From: Odontesthes bonariensis
Taxonomy: Eukaryota; Chordata; Actinopteri; Atheriniformes; Atherinopsidae
Assembly (NCBI RefSeq): GCF_027942865.1
Contig: NC_134509.1
Location: forward strand, 17,936,267 to 18,000,266
Direction: 5' to 3'
DNA length: 64,000 nt
Shown here: positions 19,691-31,118 of the stretch, piece by piece
Layout of the letters: the number at the start of each line of letters is the position of its first letter
Numbering within the stretch: position 1 is the stretch's first letter
The notes under the pieces: generated by a model
Seen by the model: the letters and a program-made list of their open reading frames with translations, nothing else
Databases searched by the model: none
What the model was told of the DNA's origin: nothing
Made by a program: the position numbers and the translations under genes

Positions 19691-20040
19691 AAAATCATTC
19701 CAAAAAACAAAAAAATCATTAATTAATTAATTTAAAAGTGAAGAGTGCAGATAAAATACTTTCAGGTGTCATATGCACATCTAAATAGAACTGTTTTCAG
19801 TCTGGATTTAAACATTGTCACATTGTCCAGGCCCCTGCTGGACCCGTGGAGGCTGACTTATGTAAACCGAACATTTTTCCATATCCTAAATGTACAGGTA
19901 CACTTGGGGATAATTGTCCATAGACTCTGAACTGGATTTCTTATTTTGAAAAATTCCACATCAACCCCTTTGAGTAATGCTGAGCAATGTTACATTTATG
20001 CCCTGTGAAAGCTCATCATTGACTCCTATCCTCCGTGCAT

Positions 20041-20560
20041 ACAGATGATCTGTGATGGAGGTCATTTCATTTCCGACATTGAGGCTAAATGGCCGGGATC
20101 AGTTCATGATTCTTGGATCTTCCGAGCATCCTCACTGGCACAGAGGTTTGCACAAGGCGCAAGAATTTTACTAACCCGAAGGAGTGTACTTTTGAAGTAA
20201 GGTGTAGCATAGGCAGAATTTTGGTGATCTAATGAGAGGTCAGGTGTAGAGGTCATCTTAAGGAATTTAAAGTGCTCGTCATACTTTATCATAGATAGCC
20301 ATTTAAGGCACATATTGCATCAAATTGCCAAGTCTTAACACATGTATATCCATTCAACATTTCTCTTATTCTGCAGGAGAGTTCAATGGTGTCCTGCTTG
20401 GGGACAGAGGCTATGCATGCTGGCCGTACCTCCTCACGCCATATCCTGATCCAGGAATAAGGGCATGCACATGCACATGCACATGCACATGCACATGCAC
20501 ATACACATGCTAAAACAAGGGCACGGATAGAAATGACCTTTGGCCAAATTAATTGCCAAA
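20041..20560 (+). pseudogene. Harbinger DDE transposase fragments (unit A)
   Basis: One exon-like piece reads MICDGGHFISDIEAKWPGSV then HDSWIF near 20041-20156. Another, from 20379, reads GVLLGDRGYACWPYLLTPYP. A third, RARIEMTFGQ, is near 20520. These correspond to the core of DDE_Tnp_4 transposases (HDS, GDRGY, RIEMTFG). The coding sequence is split by a CACATG microsatellite and has no full frame. It is dead. Confidence 0.75.
20464..20510 (+). repeat. CACATG microsatellite
   Basis: About seven near-perfect CACATG units inside the transposase remnant. Absent from unit B, where the neighbouring transposase sequence is also shortened. Confidence 0.85.
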
Positions 20561-20652
20561 GAAATTGCTTAAACTTCTCAGGCACCATGGCTGACTTCTG
20601 ACAGAGCCATCTTAAATTAATAGTATACTTCATATTTTATACATTTTGTCTT

Positions 20653-22445
20653 GTGGACAACTTTGCAGGCTCAAGTCTTTTCTTCGTTGCGTCCCCCAAA
20701 AAGAGCATTAAACATCTGCAGCTCATCCAGAACGCTGCTGCTGGAGTTTTAACCCGGACTAAGAGATCTGAACACATCACAGCAGCTTTAAAATCTTTAC
20801 TCTGGCTTCCAGTCAGTCACAGAATAGATTTTAAAAGCCTGCTGATGGTTTACATCTGTGATATGTTCAGAGAATATAAAGGCAGCAGAGCTCTTAGATC
20901 CAAGGACTCAGGTCAGCTGGTCCAGTCCAGAGTCCAGACTAAACATGGAGAAGCAGCATTTAGCTGTTAAGCTGCAAACTAGTGGAACAAACTGCCAGTG
21001 GAGATTAAAGGGATAATCCGGAGTAAAATGCACTTTAGGTCAATTTACGGGATGTTGGGAGTACATACGTTGAGTTGACATCAAAATTATTTAATTCTGA
21101 TGTGTTTTGAGAATTTTGATTTGACCGTTTTCAGCCAAAAGTTGTTAGCCTGGAGGAGAGTGGGGCATATGGTATCGCCGCTACAAAACACTATTTTTAC
21201 ACCTCTTCTACAGCTCCAAACAACATAACACTTACGTGGTAGTGAGTAGAGGGTCCCTAAATCCAAACAGAAGTGTCCCGAGGTCTTCATGTGGTCGGAT
21301 AGAGAGTCCAGAATGAATTTAAAACCAGCCAGTATCTTTCCGGAAATGCTCCTGCTGCAGCTGGCATCTTCAGCGTAAAGTCCGTATAGTAGAGCCGAGT
21401 GTGGAGTAACACGCTCTGGAAATTCACAATTTCGTTGCCGTTTTTTTTTACAAACATAGTCCAGTATTTCTTTCGAAAGTGAAATGAAGTTGTATGCAAC
21501 AGCAAAGCCTAGCTTACTAACAGGTTGGAATTTTATAAAATGTCACGTGACCTTACGTCTCGCGTGACCTAGCCTCCTGTTTACGGAAGACGTCTTTTGC
21601 GTGACTGGAGTGACCATCACAGAAGAAGGAGAGGTGTGTGAGCAGATTGTTGAACAAACAGCGGAGCAAACTTCTTTTGGAGTTATGGTGCGTGTTTGTT
21701 CCTATCCTGGCTTTCGAAAGAAATACTGGACTATGTTTGTAAAAAAAAAACGGCAACGAAATTGTGAATTTCCAGAGCGTGTTACTCCACACTCGGCTCT
21801 ACTATACGGACTTTACGCTGAAGATGCCAGCTGCAGCAGGAGCATTTCCGGAAAGATACTGGCTTGATTAAATTCATTCTGGACTCTCTATCCGACCACA
21901 TGAAGACCTCGGGACACTTCTGTTTGGATTTAGGGACCCTCTACTCACTACCACGTAAGTGTTATGTTGTTTGGAGCTGTAGAAGAGGTGTAAAAATAGC
22001 GTTTTGTAGCGGCGATACCATATGCCCCACTCTCCTCCAGGCTAACGACTTTTGGCTGAAAACGGTCAAATCAAAATTCTCAAAACACATCAGAATTAAA
22101 TGATTTTGATGTCAATTCAACGTATGTACTCCCAACATCCCGTAAATTGACCTAAAGTGCATTTTACTCCGGATTATCCCTTTAAACTTTCACCAAATGG
22201 AGACCTTTTTAAATCCAGGTTAAAAACATTTCTGTTCTCATGTGTCTATGCATGAAATCTGTGCGGTATCTTTGAACTTTTCTTGACTGTTGCTTGTTTT
22301 TAAATTCATTTAAATGATTTTATTTGTTTCTCTTTATATTAATTTTTGTCTTCCACTCCCTGCTGCAATGCTTTTATTTTATGTAAAGCACTTTGAATTG
22401 TTTGTACATGAAATGTGCTATATAAATAAATTTGATTTGATTTGA
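20653..22445 (+). mobile_element. LINE 3' end interrupted by fold-back element (unit A)
   Basis: The left part reads KSIKHLQLIQNAAAGVLTRT, LLWLPVSHRIDFKSLLMVY and VQTKHGEAAFSC, the C-terminal part of an L2/CR1-type LINE. The right part (22182-22445) holds its 3' end with GCACTTTGAATTGTTTGTAC, an AATAAA and a TTGAT repeat tail. It is split by the 21009-22181 element. Unit B carries the uninterrupted sequence at 48306-48752, with the 3' end deleted. Confidence 0.75.
21009..22181. mobile_element. Long-palindrome fold-back element with TTAA duplications
   Basis: The ends are AGGGATAATCCGGAGTAAAA and its complement. Inverted arms of about 470 bases (21009-21479 and 21711-22181) flank a loop of about 230 bases. 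TTAA lies on both sides (21005-21008 and 22182-22185). TTAA duplication is characteristic of piggyBac-type insertion. Unit B has a single TTAA at the uninterrupted site. The loop reads MVRVCSYPG, like the start of a THAP finger, before joining the arm. No transposase is encoded. Confidence 0.82.
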
Positions 22446-23160
22446 TTTGATCTAGTGCCTGAAAGGACTCAGTTTCTCCTGACACAGTGAGGGACCTATA
22501 CAGGGACACATATTTCCTTTGATCCTTATTGTTGTGACCTTTGAGTTAGAACTTCTTTTCATAATTTAGCATTGACACAGTAGCAGTTTAAGTCAGAGCA
22601 AGTGTAAGAAGGCTAAATGGACAGAGATGATTTATAACTTTCCACACGTTTAGGTCATGGCACCCCACTGTGAATATAAATGTAAAAAACACATTTCTAA
22701 CACGTTGCATGAACCGTACAATAATGACAAGTTTGAGTTCAAGTTGTTTTGAATTGTTTAATTATTATTACATGTTTCTCAAGCTGTGGAGAGAAAACAG
22801 AATTAAATACAGTTCACATCACGAAATTCTCCTTTATCTGAATTTATACTAACATCCCTCTCCAGTTTCATAATCTCTAGCTTGATCTTTTTTATTTTCA
22901 GTTTCTTGTATTCCATATCTAGTCTGCTGCTCTCTTTATTGGACAAACACATTTCTTCAAAGGCTACTTACCACTCTAAAATATGTTCCTGTACTTTACC
23001 TTCACTTGCTGCCAGGTACGCTTTTGGCTGTTAAGATTGCTCCTGTTGAGATGTAACAGTGAAAAAATAATATGTGGGTCACACACACGGGATAATATAG
23101 TCACAAAGTATGATGATGCGTGTCGATTATTGGGTTATTAATAAACTGAGCAGGGCCAGT
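22446..23160. other. Unassigned AT-rich sequence in unit A
   Basis: It lies inside Harbinger element 1 and is missing from unit B. No coding or repeat family is recognised. Confidence 0.5.
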
Positions 23161-23165
23161 ATATG

Positions 23166-23877
23166 CAGTGTTCTAGCTAGCGCAAACTTGCGTCACGGCC
23201 CGCTACGCTATAATTTTGGACCGCTACGCTTATTTTCAATACAGCGTAACGGCATTTTGTCTGTATTTATTTGTACAATAACGCCAGATCAATGCCATTT
23301 TCACCTTTCTGACAAACTTGACACATTATTCGCGATGGCAGCCAAGAAAGGTTGCGCTGCCTGTCAGTACAACCGCAGACGAAACTGTAGTTCGAGGCAG
23401 AGGCACTCCGCGTCCGTGGCTCCTAGAATCTCTGGTAAGAGTGCTCCGTAGCCATGGTTACTCACACACGCAGAAGCGCACACGTAAGGGGATTCGGCAG
23501 AAATCATGTTAGAATAGCTGTAGCCTATTATGTTTTTGGTTGCGTTGGTTTGTCTGTCTGTCTGTTTGTTTGTCTGTCATCAGGACAACTGAAAAGTGTG
23601 TAACTTTAATAAACATTTATTTTAATCTCTATTCCTGGTTATGTCTAAGTTTTAATGTCTTCTGACAAGGTCCGTTATGAAGGTAACACACTGCCAAAAG
23701 CAAAGATGGGAACATCTCCCATTAAGACTTTATTGTTTTTAAAGTACAATTTCTCCCTTTGGGTACCCCTAGAATGGCCAATTTTTACCCCCCCTTCCGC
23801 ACCATCCCCCCGGGCTTGGTCGCTTCGCTCCCTCGCCTACACCACTACGCTATAATTTCATCCTAGCTAGAACCCTG
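23166..23877. mobile_element. MITE-like element (unit A only)
   Basis: Inverted ends CAGTGTTCTAGCTAG (left) and CTAGCTAGAACCCTG (right), differing at one base. ATATG lies at both edges (23161-23165, 23878-23882). The CAG start suggests a hAT relative, but the apparent 5-base duplication does not fit the hAT 8-bp rule. Superfamily open. Confidence 0.5.
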
Positions 23878-24022
23878 ATATGTGTGCTGTACATCTCATA
23901 CAGAGACAATTCAGCATGCTTTATGTAAACAAATTATAACACAAAGAGGAGAGCATAAATACATGAGGACAGTAAAATATATGTCTAACAATTGACAATG
24001 GTATGAAACTTTCATAACTTAC

Positions 24023-24214
24023 GCATTCGTCTGTTTGCAGTTGTTTGCCATGCCGTTTCTTCGCTTTATTGATCGCAGCTGTATTACCATTTCTGGTGAT
24101 GACACTTTTAAAATCCTCATACAGCTCCATAAGCATTATTTGTTCAGCTGCCGAAAAAATAACAGCTCGTCTTGCTCTCCTTTTCACACAGATCTCCGTT
24201 TTTCCACCATCCAC
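24023..24214 (-). CDS. Myb/SANT-like exon of Harbinger element 1
   Basis: A 64-codon exon from MDGGKTEICVKRRARRAVIF through FSAAEQIMLMELYEDFKSVI and AKKRHGKQLQTDE, ending at a GTAAGT donor. Harbinger elements carry such a Myb/SANT-like DNA-binding partner, which helps transposase enter the nucleus and bind ends. Later exons are not seen. Confidence 0.65.
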
Positions 24215-24415
24215 TCGTCAGGGCTTCTTACGTTCCTCGTGCACTCGCATTTAGCCAGGCTATGTAAGCCTCGCTTGGATTAGCCTCACCGAGATGCAGC
24301 TAAAATATCTTCGAGGAACGACTTGAGGCTTAAATGGGAGATGGCGCTAGTTCAAACGACGCTTTCCGGCTATAGCCTGGCTTTCTTTAGCTACCTTCTA
24401 GGAACACCCCTCTGG

Positions 24416-25509
24416 CGTTGTTTTCGCCCAGCTCCAACAAACCGTATACCGGTATCCGAGCCCGACGCCATGACTGGACTGCAAAGTTGAACTAGCTACG
24501 GTTAAGTTATAGCTAGCTACCGGCTACGTTACTTGACATGGGAAGGGCCTAAACTCAACTGAACTCGACTCACTGAACTACTACTGATTGAGCCGCACGA
24601 GGCACTGTGGGACAGGCGCCGTGCAGGGACAAACAGGGCAACAGCGCGTAATCTTCTATGAAGTTCAAATGTAGTGAAGACACTGGGCTAAATTATGTCA
24701 GGCGTTAGTTCAGGGGTTAACACAAAGTTCACACTGGGGTGCCGGCCAGAACACCAACTTAAGGCCAATCAGACTTCCAGAGGAAGGAGGCAGGTTAATG
24801 ATGGTTCAGGTGATTTATTTCCCTTTTGTTGCAGGCAATAAGGTCATGTGTGTGGTTTCCTATCAAAAGAACAATAACAAATACCCAAATGAATAAAGAA
24901 TAAGCTCTTTCTCTCTAATAAAGGAGTACTGAAATTACTACATCTCCATTTGCCTCTAATTCCCACTATCACAGTCCTAAACACACTTCACCTGACTTAT
25001 TATTATTAAATACATAAACAACATCACATGGTAACATGGTAACATAACGTAACACTCACTGTAAACATCACACTAATGAGTCGGAGCGGTAACAACAGAC
25101 ATACCACGTGACATGACGTAGCCTACACTCAATCAGAGGCAGGTGAGCTAAATGCAACTAGCATACACATGGCGAGTTACACATCAAAGCAACAGAAGCT
25201 ACGGCTGCAGCAACCTGAATACATTACATAAACAATATATACAGCCATACTCACGTTTCATTTACGCACACACCACTTGCCGGGACATTAATCAACAGCT
25301 CGATCTTCCCTCTGTCGACTCATCAGAGCACACACCTGTTCGAACCGAGCACCGACAGTTACGCTACATGACCAGCAGGGGGCCGCTCCGCTCTGAACTG
25401 ACCAACACAATACATCTATGAACGTAACAAATCTCAACTTTGGAGCCTTTTCTACATCAAGAAACACTTATATTAACAATTAAAAATTAAAAATTAATTA
25501 TAAACAATT
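24416..25509. other. Unassigned stretch in unit A hAT element
   Basis: It lies between Harbinger element 1 and the truncated Harbinger element 2. No coding family is recognised. Most of it is absent from unit B. The final part (ATCAAGAAACACTTATATTA onward, about 25456) matches B at 48760-48826. Confidence 0.5.
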
Positions 25510-27400
25510 AGTAGTGCACAAATCACACTCACCACTCCACTGAAACTATCACAATTAGGCTACAATCCAAATAAAATGTTAATTAACATATCGTCACCTT
25601 CCTAAAATAATCGCCCAAGTCATTTTTTGGCATCAAAGGTGTGGTCCAAAAAATGCCTAAAGTCATTTATTTAATCTTAGTTTTTATGAAAAACAATAAG
25701 TGTTCTTATGTCAAGCATCCTTTATACTTACTGCCTGAAATTATTATTTTATGCTATAATTTAACTTTTGGGGGGAGCTTTTTGTGTTTCCTGAAAAAAT
25801 GACTTATGAGATTATTTTAGGAAGGTGACGATATTTGAAAAGATATTTGTAGCCTACTTTGATTATGAATAAGTTGAAATTGACTGGATGTGAGTGAAAT
25901 TATCTAAATGTAACTCCATGCTCCTCCACTGTTTCATTGTGTGTGTGCGTGTGTTTTTGTGTGTGCAGATTTAACATGACTGGGCCAAAACGGACATGGC
26001 AGCAAGTCAAAGTGAAATATAAGAACATCCTGCAGAATGGTAAGTCCCCTGACAAATACTTAACAAGTGTACTTTTTATTAAGAATGTGCCTGCCCACAC
26101 ATTGCCTGTACTGTGCATTAATTGGTTTAACATCTTATCATTTCAGATGGTCTGCAATGCTGACTATTTGTTCAGTAATGTTGTGGCAAAGTGGCCCGGC
26201 TCGGTCCACGACTCCCGAGTGTTTCAGAACTCAGAGATCTATCGGCGCCTATCACAAGGTGAGCCACAGAACCTCTATTGATAACCACTTTTAACACCAT
26301 GGCTGTGTTAGGAATGTCACTACTTAGGAGGTTGTGATGGTAACATTTTGTATTCACAGGTGAATTCCTGGGTGTATTGCTGGGTGACAGAGGGTATGCC
26401 TGCCAGCCTTTTCTGCTCACTCCATTTGCAGACCCTCTGGAGGCACAACTGGCATACAACCATGCCCATGCCAGAACAAGGGCCGGATAGAAATGACATT
26501 TGGCCTACTGAAGGCACGCTTTCAGTGTCTGACCCACCTGAGAGTCAGCCCAGACAGGGCATGTGATATCATTGTGGCCTGTGCTGTCCTCCACAATGTG
26601 GCCTGCCTGAGAAAGGAGAGGGCCCCCAGAGTGCCAGCTCTCATAGACTGGGACAATCCTGCCATCTTCCCGGATGACGACTGTGGTCGGCTGGTCAGAG
26701 ACCAATATGTGTTAAATTATTTTAATTAATATTGCATGTTTATTTAAGTTGGGCCTGCAATGGCAGAGGAATTTTTGTTAGGTTTTTGTGCTGTATAGGC
26801 AAGGCAATTTTATTTGTATAGGCCATTTTTACAAACCGTTTGTCTCAAACTGCATGCTTTGATTCTGTGCTTTTTGTCTTGTAGAGCACTGTGTGACTTC
26901 AGTTTTGAAAGGAGCTGATGGTTTACTTACTTTGATTCATCCTTGTTCAATAAAGGAACATCGTGGTACACTCTAATGTGTATTTATATTTATATGGTGA
27001 TGTACTTTATGTGTAGTCTGTGGGAAACTAAATTATCTAGTGGTTCATCTAAAATCATCAGTTATCTAAAATGATTGTAATTAATGATCACAAATGTTTC
27101 AATAATGATAGTGGGTATAGTTAAATGTTTTAACAATATGTTCTAGGCAGTGGAATAAATATTGGTTTCCATTTGTGGCGACCGCTGACTGAGATAAGGA
27201 ATGAGATTAAATAGATCCTGGAACTTAGCCTGGTCTGGAGCAGGCTAGCTTCACAGAATAAATCTCCATGGTAACTTACGTCTGAACATATCCCACTTCC
27301 CTCTATCCCACTTTTGTGCAACTGGATCACGGATAAGTTGATCCAGGATAGCCAACATATCCCGGCTTAATCCCTTATCCTACTTTTGTGCAACGGGCCC
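25510..27400 (+). mobile_element. Harbinger element 2, left end lost (unit A)
   Basis: The right end GTGCAACGGGCCC is kept and followed by CGG. The left end and first Myb exon seen in unit B (48995-49373) are deleted. A second Myb-like exon remains at about 25970-26040 (NMTGPKRTWQQVKVKYKN), with the transposase at 26147-26729. Confidence 0.75.
26147..26729 (+). pseudogene. Harbinger DDE transposase, frameshifted (unit A)
   Basis: Exon 26147-26258 reads MVCNADYLFSNVVAKWPGSV then HDSRVFQNSEIYRRLSQ. Exon 26360-26729 reads GEFLGVLLGDRGYACQPFLL, and after a one-base frame loss near 26482 continues as MTFGLLKARFQCLTHLRVSP to NYFN and stop. HDS, GDRGY and the RIEMTFG region belong to the DDE_Tnp_4 core. 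The frameshift and missing N-terminus make it non-functional. Unit B has the same frameshift. Confidence 0.8.
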
Positions 27401-27430
27401 CGGGTTGACGAAATTAACACTGCAACAGTG

Positions 27431-30400
27431 TTGTTGAAGCAACTGAAATGCATCCAGAGGGGTTCAGAGAACTCTTGCAGGATGGCTCCATGTAAAACAT
27501 GACAACTGTATCTGCAGCAGACTTCAGTGTCCTGCAGCAGCTGGACTTTATAGGTCTGGCGGTGGGTAGGGTAACCCCTAACCCTAACAGGATTTTCTTG
27601 ACTCAATATCTTCTTCAGGAAAAATGTAAAGATTATTCTGCTCCGGAGACAAATATTAACTATAGACCTTCCCAGAACTATTCTCCAGGCCCAGTTACAT
27701 AAAGGTCAGACAGATCTTCAGTTCTACACCAAACTCCGTGGCAGCTATCGAGTGACGGAGGGAGACACTGAGAACATTCTCACAGACCTAACCCTTCTGA
27801 CCATGTGTCACGGATCACAGCTATCTGTGAGATGCAGCTCCACACTACTGTTACTTCTACATATCCCATCGACGACCAGGTGGATTATGGGGTGTTTATT
27901 ACAGCTCTTTTTCTGCAACACAGCATACAGCACCGCAGTGGTGGGTGAAAGTTAGCGTCACAGTCTCGGGACAATCAACAACACCTGACGCAAGGGAAAA
28001 CATTTAAGCTCGTTTAGCAACATTAACAACTCTGTAAACATACTTTTTAGTCTAATAACTCCCAGTAAGCGCTCAAAACAGTTAGCAAAGGTCACAGTGA
28101 GTACATGACACAGTAAATTCTAAAGTATAAACATCTGCAACGTAATATGAAATAATTAATTTTCCCGGACCACATAGGGACGTCTTACAAAAGTAATATT
28201 ATATAAAGTCCTCTTTTCTCTGTGCTGTACCCAAGCCAACCACTACGCCAATAGATTGCGGTGTTGCACCTCTTTTTCTAAATTTAATAGGCACAAATCT
28301 ACTCTGTTACAGATGTGTTGCCATTTCAACATCATGTATTTAGATGTGTCAGAAATCTTAAAAAACCTTAAGGGCGGTGCGGAGCTTTTGAAAATTTGAG
28401 GTAAAAATGGGGCATTCTGAGGCTTTTTGATGGACCATTATGGTGACTCATGAAGTAAGGGCAAGTTACCACAGAAAATGATTTATTATTATTATTTTGA
28501 AAATTAACCGGATATTTTATTTTGTTTCTGCACACGACTTCCTGTCCCGCACGATCTGCTCTGTGCCGTGTTGCTGCGTTGTGCTCCGGCATCCGGCAGA
28601 AATATATAACAGGTTCAACATCCAACATTGAGAAATAAACGTTTCATTTTCAACTGAAGACGTCGCTGACATATCAATCGCAAAATGAATGTTGATTCAA
28701 CCGGTGGAAATTGATTGACGAGCGGTACTGACGGAGTTAACCAAACTTAAACTTTGGTTCTATGTTTCCTTGCTATCTGAGCAGTAACCTGGGCTGCAAT
28801 AAAAATATTTCCACATGAAAATGCATTTTTTTTCTCCCATTCATCTACCTCTTAAGCTGCTCTCCACCTACACTTTTAGCTTGATGTGCTCCTCTTCCAG
28901 AGACTGGTGTGACTGACTGTGTGGTAGTTACCAGAGTGGCGTCAAAAGAGCTTAGCAACACTCCCATAGACTTTTAGAGAAAGAAAGGAATGCGGAAGTC
29001 ACCTGGGTCACGGAGCCGCCGATAGTTCCGGAGACACCATCGAATGCAGTTGTTTCTGAAGTATTTTCTCCGGTACGTTGATGAAATTACAACATTTTTG
29101 GGCATTGTGAGGCATTAGCTGACTGGTCTTTAACTAATCAAGTAAGTTTTAGTTAATTAATCGTATTAACCAGCTAGTTGTAGTTTAGCTGCAAGCAAGA
29201 CGGGTTTAAACGGGTCTCAAGACATTTGCCTATTACTGTCTATTTCAGCTTTTCAAAATATTCATTTAATTTTGAAATTGTATAATGTTTGTATAACTTT
29301 CATAAAAATAAATAAACTATTATCAAACTATTAATTTCAGCCTGAATGTAAAATGTTCCGCTTCTAATAAGTTTATTTAATTTTCTTCTGATTACACAAG
29401 TTAATTCCTTCAAAGAAACACCTATTGCCATCTTTTTATTTCAGCATGACTTTGCAGCTGTGATCATGAATTTATTCATTTCTCTGTTGTTGTTGTCAGG
29501 GAGGTCAGCAGATGTGGTGGTCGCTGCTGTCATGGATCAACCTTCATTAGGACTTCAGCACATTTCTACAATGTCGAAACCCTTGAATTTGATCAAATAC
29601 AGTTCATTGTTGAAGATTAATCTACCCAACAGTATAAATAGCAGTAAAATAACTTCTTTATTAAGGCTTGTTTTACATTTTCCATGATGACATTTTATAA
29701 TAAAATGTTTGGTTGAAATCTGTTTGTTTTTGCGCAATTAACACAATTGTGTTGTCATTTAATAACAGAAAATGTTTGATTTAGATTAATATTTTAATCA
29801 ATTCATTAATATTTTACAATAGTTTTCTGACTTGAAGCACAATAAACAGGGTTACAGATGCATGTATTCAGTTCACATGAGAAATATAGAATAATTACGT
29901 CTTCTACAGAAAATAAGAATTCATCCCGGCTCATCAGTCAACGCATCTACAGCCACACATTTCCCTCCAAGTAATTTAAAGCTTCTTTAAAATGATTTAT
30001 TCAGCTCAGCTTTGCCATTCAGCTCATTTTCCATCTGACACCAGAGAGAACAGACAGACTGAATGACATCTTCTACAGATGGAGTGTTTGGGACAACAGG
30101 AGTAGATCCTGGGAAACAGACGGTAATATCATGCTCTGTTGAAAGATGTAGATCTGAAAGTAAGCTGGGCCACTGGCATGATGAAGTTTAAAGGAGGACG
30201 AGATTAGCTGTCCCCTCTACCATTAAAACGGTGATAAATGTGTCTCTACTGCTCCAAAATAGAAAAATGTTGATAAAATACATAGTCAGTGTAGTAATCA
30301 ATGCACATTATTGGTCAATATTTACAAAAAATTGCGTTATGAATCTTAAAGTTGTTGTTTTTAGGCTCCGTTCCGCTAAAACCCGTTCAAACTGACTGAC

Positions 30401-30890
30401 AGCGCTGTGACGTTGGAACCAGGTTGGAACTATTGGGGCGTGACCGGCTTGTTCAAAGAGTGTCGTAACTCTCATTTTATAAGGCTCTGGTAGTTACCAT
30501 AGCGACATTGCGTGTTGTTGATGCACTTGTGCCCAGATTCTCGAGTGCTCTACTCTTGGCTCTTCAAGTGTAAAATCACCTTACGGTTTTGTGGGAGACC
30601 AAGATCATCGTCCTGCAGTCAGTTTTGCGTGTAATTTATTTTGAGTTCATATTCCACAATTTATGCAAAAAAAAAAATAAAATAAATACAGAGGACACGG
30701 CCTCGATGTCCTCAATGGTGGTTATGGTCTTGATGATGTTAAACTGTAATATGATCTGGATGTGATTCAGTGAATGCATTGGACACCTCTTTCCAAAGTC
30801 TTCCTGATGCACAGAGAGCTGCTGTACAGCTACACGTAGTCAGTTATTGTTAAATGTTGTCAGATAATTCTCACTTCATACTAATTAAAG
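27431..30890. other. Spacer after the hAT element, unit A
   Basis: About 3.4 kb with no recognised gene. A telomere-like CTAACCCTAA patch is at 27573-27587. The rest is AT-rich with a poly-A run near 30667. This sequence forms the upstream flank of gene copy B. It lacks a 254-base block present in unit B (51668-51921). Confidence 0.6.
27573..27587 (+). repeat. Telomere-like patch (unit A spacer)
   Basis: AACCCCTAACCCTAA, two to three CCCTAA units. It is also in unit B at 51440-51454. Confidence 0.6.
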
Positions 30891-31118
30891 GAAAGAGGAA
30901 GGAAATATAACTTCACGGCTCTCCTTCTGCCTTCAGCTCACTGCAGACACACAGGGAGCTTATCTGTACAGACGTCTCAGTCTATCGTGAGTTCAAATGT
31001 TTATTCTTCATCATCCGTGCACATCTTGTTACATGATTGTTGCTCATTACAAACATCACTGAGCTGCTGACATGTTTTATTGTGTGTGAGGAGTCCCAGA
31101 CAGACGAGAGGAGCAGCC

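Larger units (their letters stand above)
18751..24415. mobile_element. Harbinger element 1 nested in hAT (unit A)
   Basis: Imperfect inverted ends CCAGGGGGGTATTCCACGAAG (left 20 bases of interest) and ACCCCTCTGG on the right. Inside are DDE transposase fragments on + and a Myb/SANT-like gene exon on -, the normal convergent two-gene layout of PIF/Harbinger. It is interrupted by LINE fragments, a fold-back element and a MITE-like block. In unit B only the left part survives (from about 46540). Confidence 0.65.
18553..27422. mobile_element. hAT element with nested insertions (unit A)
   Basis: Perfect 17-base terminal inverted repeats CAGTGTTAATTTCGTCA at 18553 and its complement ending at 27422. 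They are flanked by the 8-bp target duplication CAACAGTG (18545-18552 and 27423-27430). CAGTG ends and 8-bp duplications are the hallmark of the hAT superfamily. No hAT transposase was recognised. The 8.9 kb length comes from nested Harbinger elements, LINE pieces and a fold-back element. The unit B equivalent is 46342-51289. Confidence 0.85.
3977..30890 (+). repeat. Tandem segmental duplication, unit A
   Basis: First unit of a head-to-tail array. Homology with units B and C begins at GAAAGAGGAAGGAAATATAA (3977, 30891, 55398), about 228 bases before each gene's ATG. The unit contains a complete CD22-like gene, then a hAT element with nested transposons, then about 3.4 kb of unassigned spacer. 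It is about 2.4 kb longer than unit B, mainly through extra sequence inside the hAT element. Confidence 0.95.

Noticed and set aside
20464-20510. Short regular repeats considered as a CRISPR-like array
   Set aside because: They are simple microsatellite units without spacers, in a vertebrate genome.
20325-20513. Open frame ending in alternating Cys-Thr
   Set aside because: The repeat comes from the CACATG microsatellite inside a transposase remnant, not from a cysteine-rich protein.
23110-23512. Arg- and Cys-rich frames within the 23166-23877 element
   Set aside because: They fall inside a MITE-like repeat and match no known domain.
29460-29687. Small frame with a hydrophobic start in the spacer
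   Set aside because: Its 75 codons are in AT-rich sequence, with no recognised family, and no other exon is visible.
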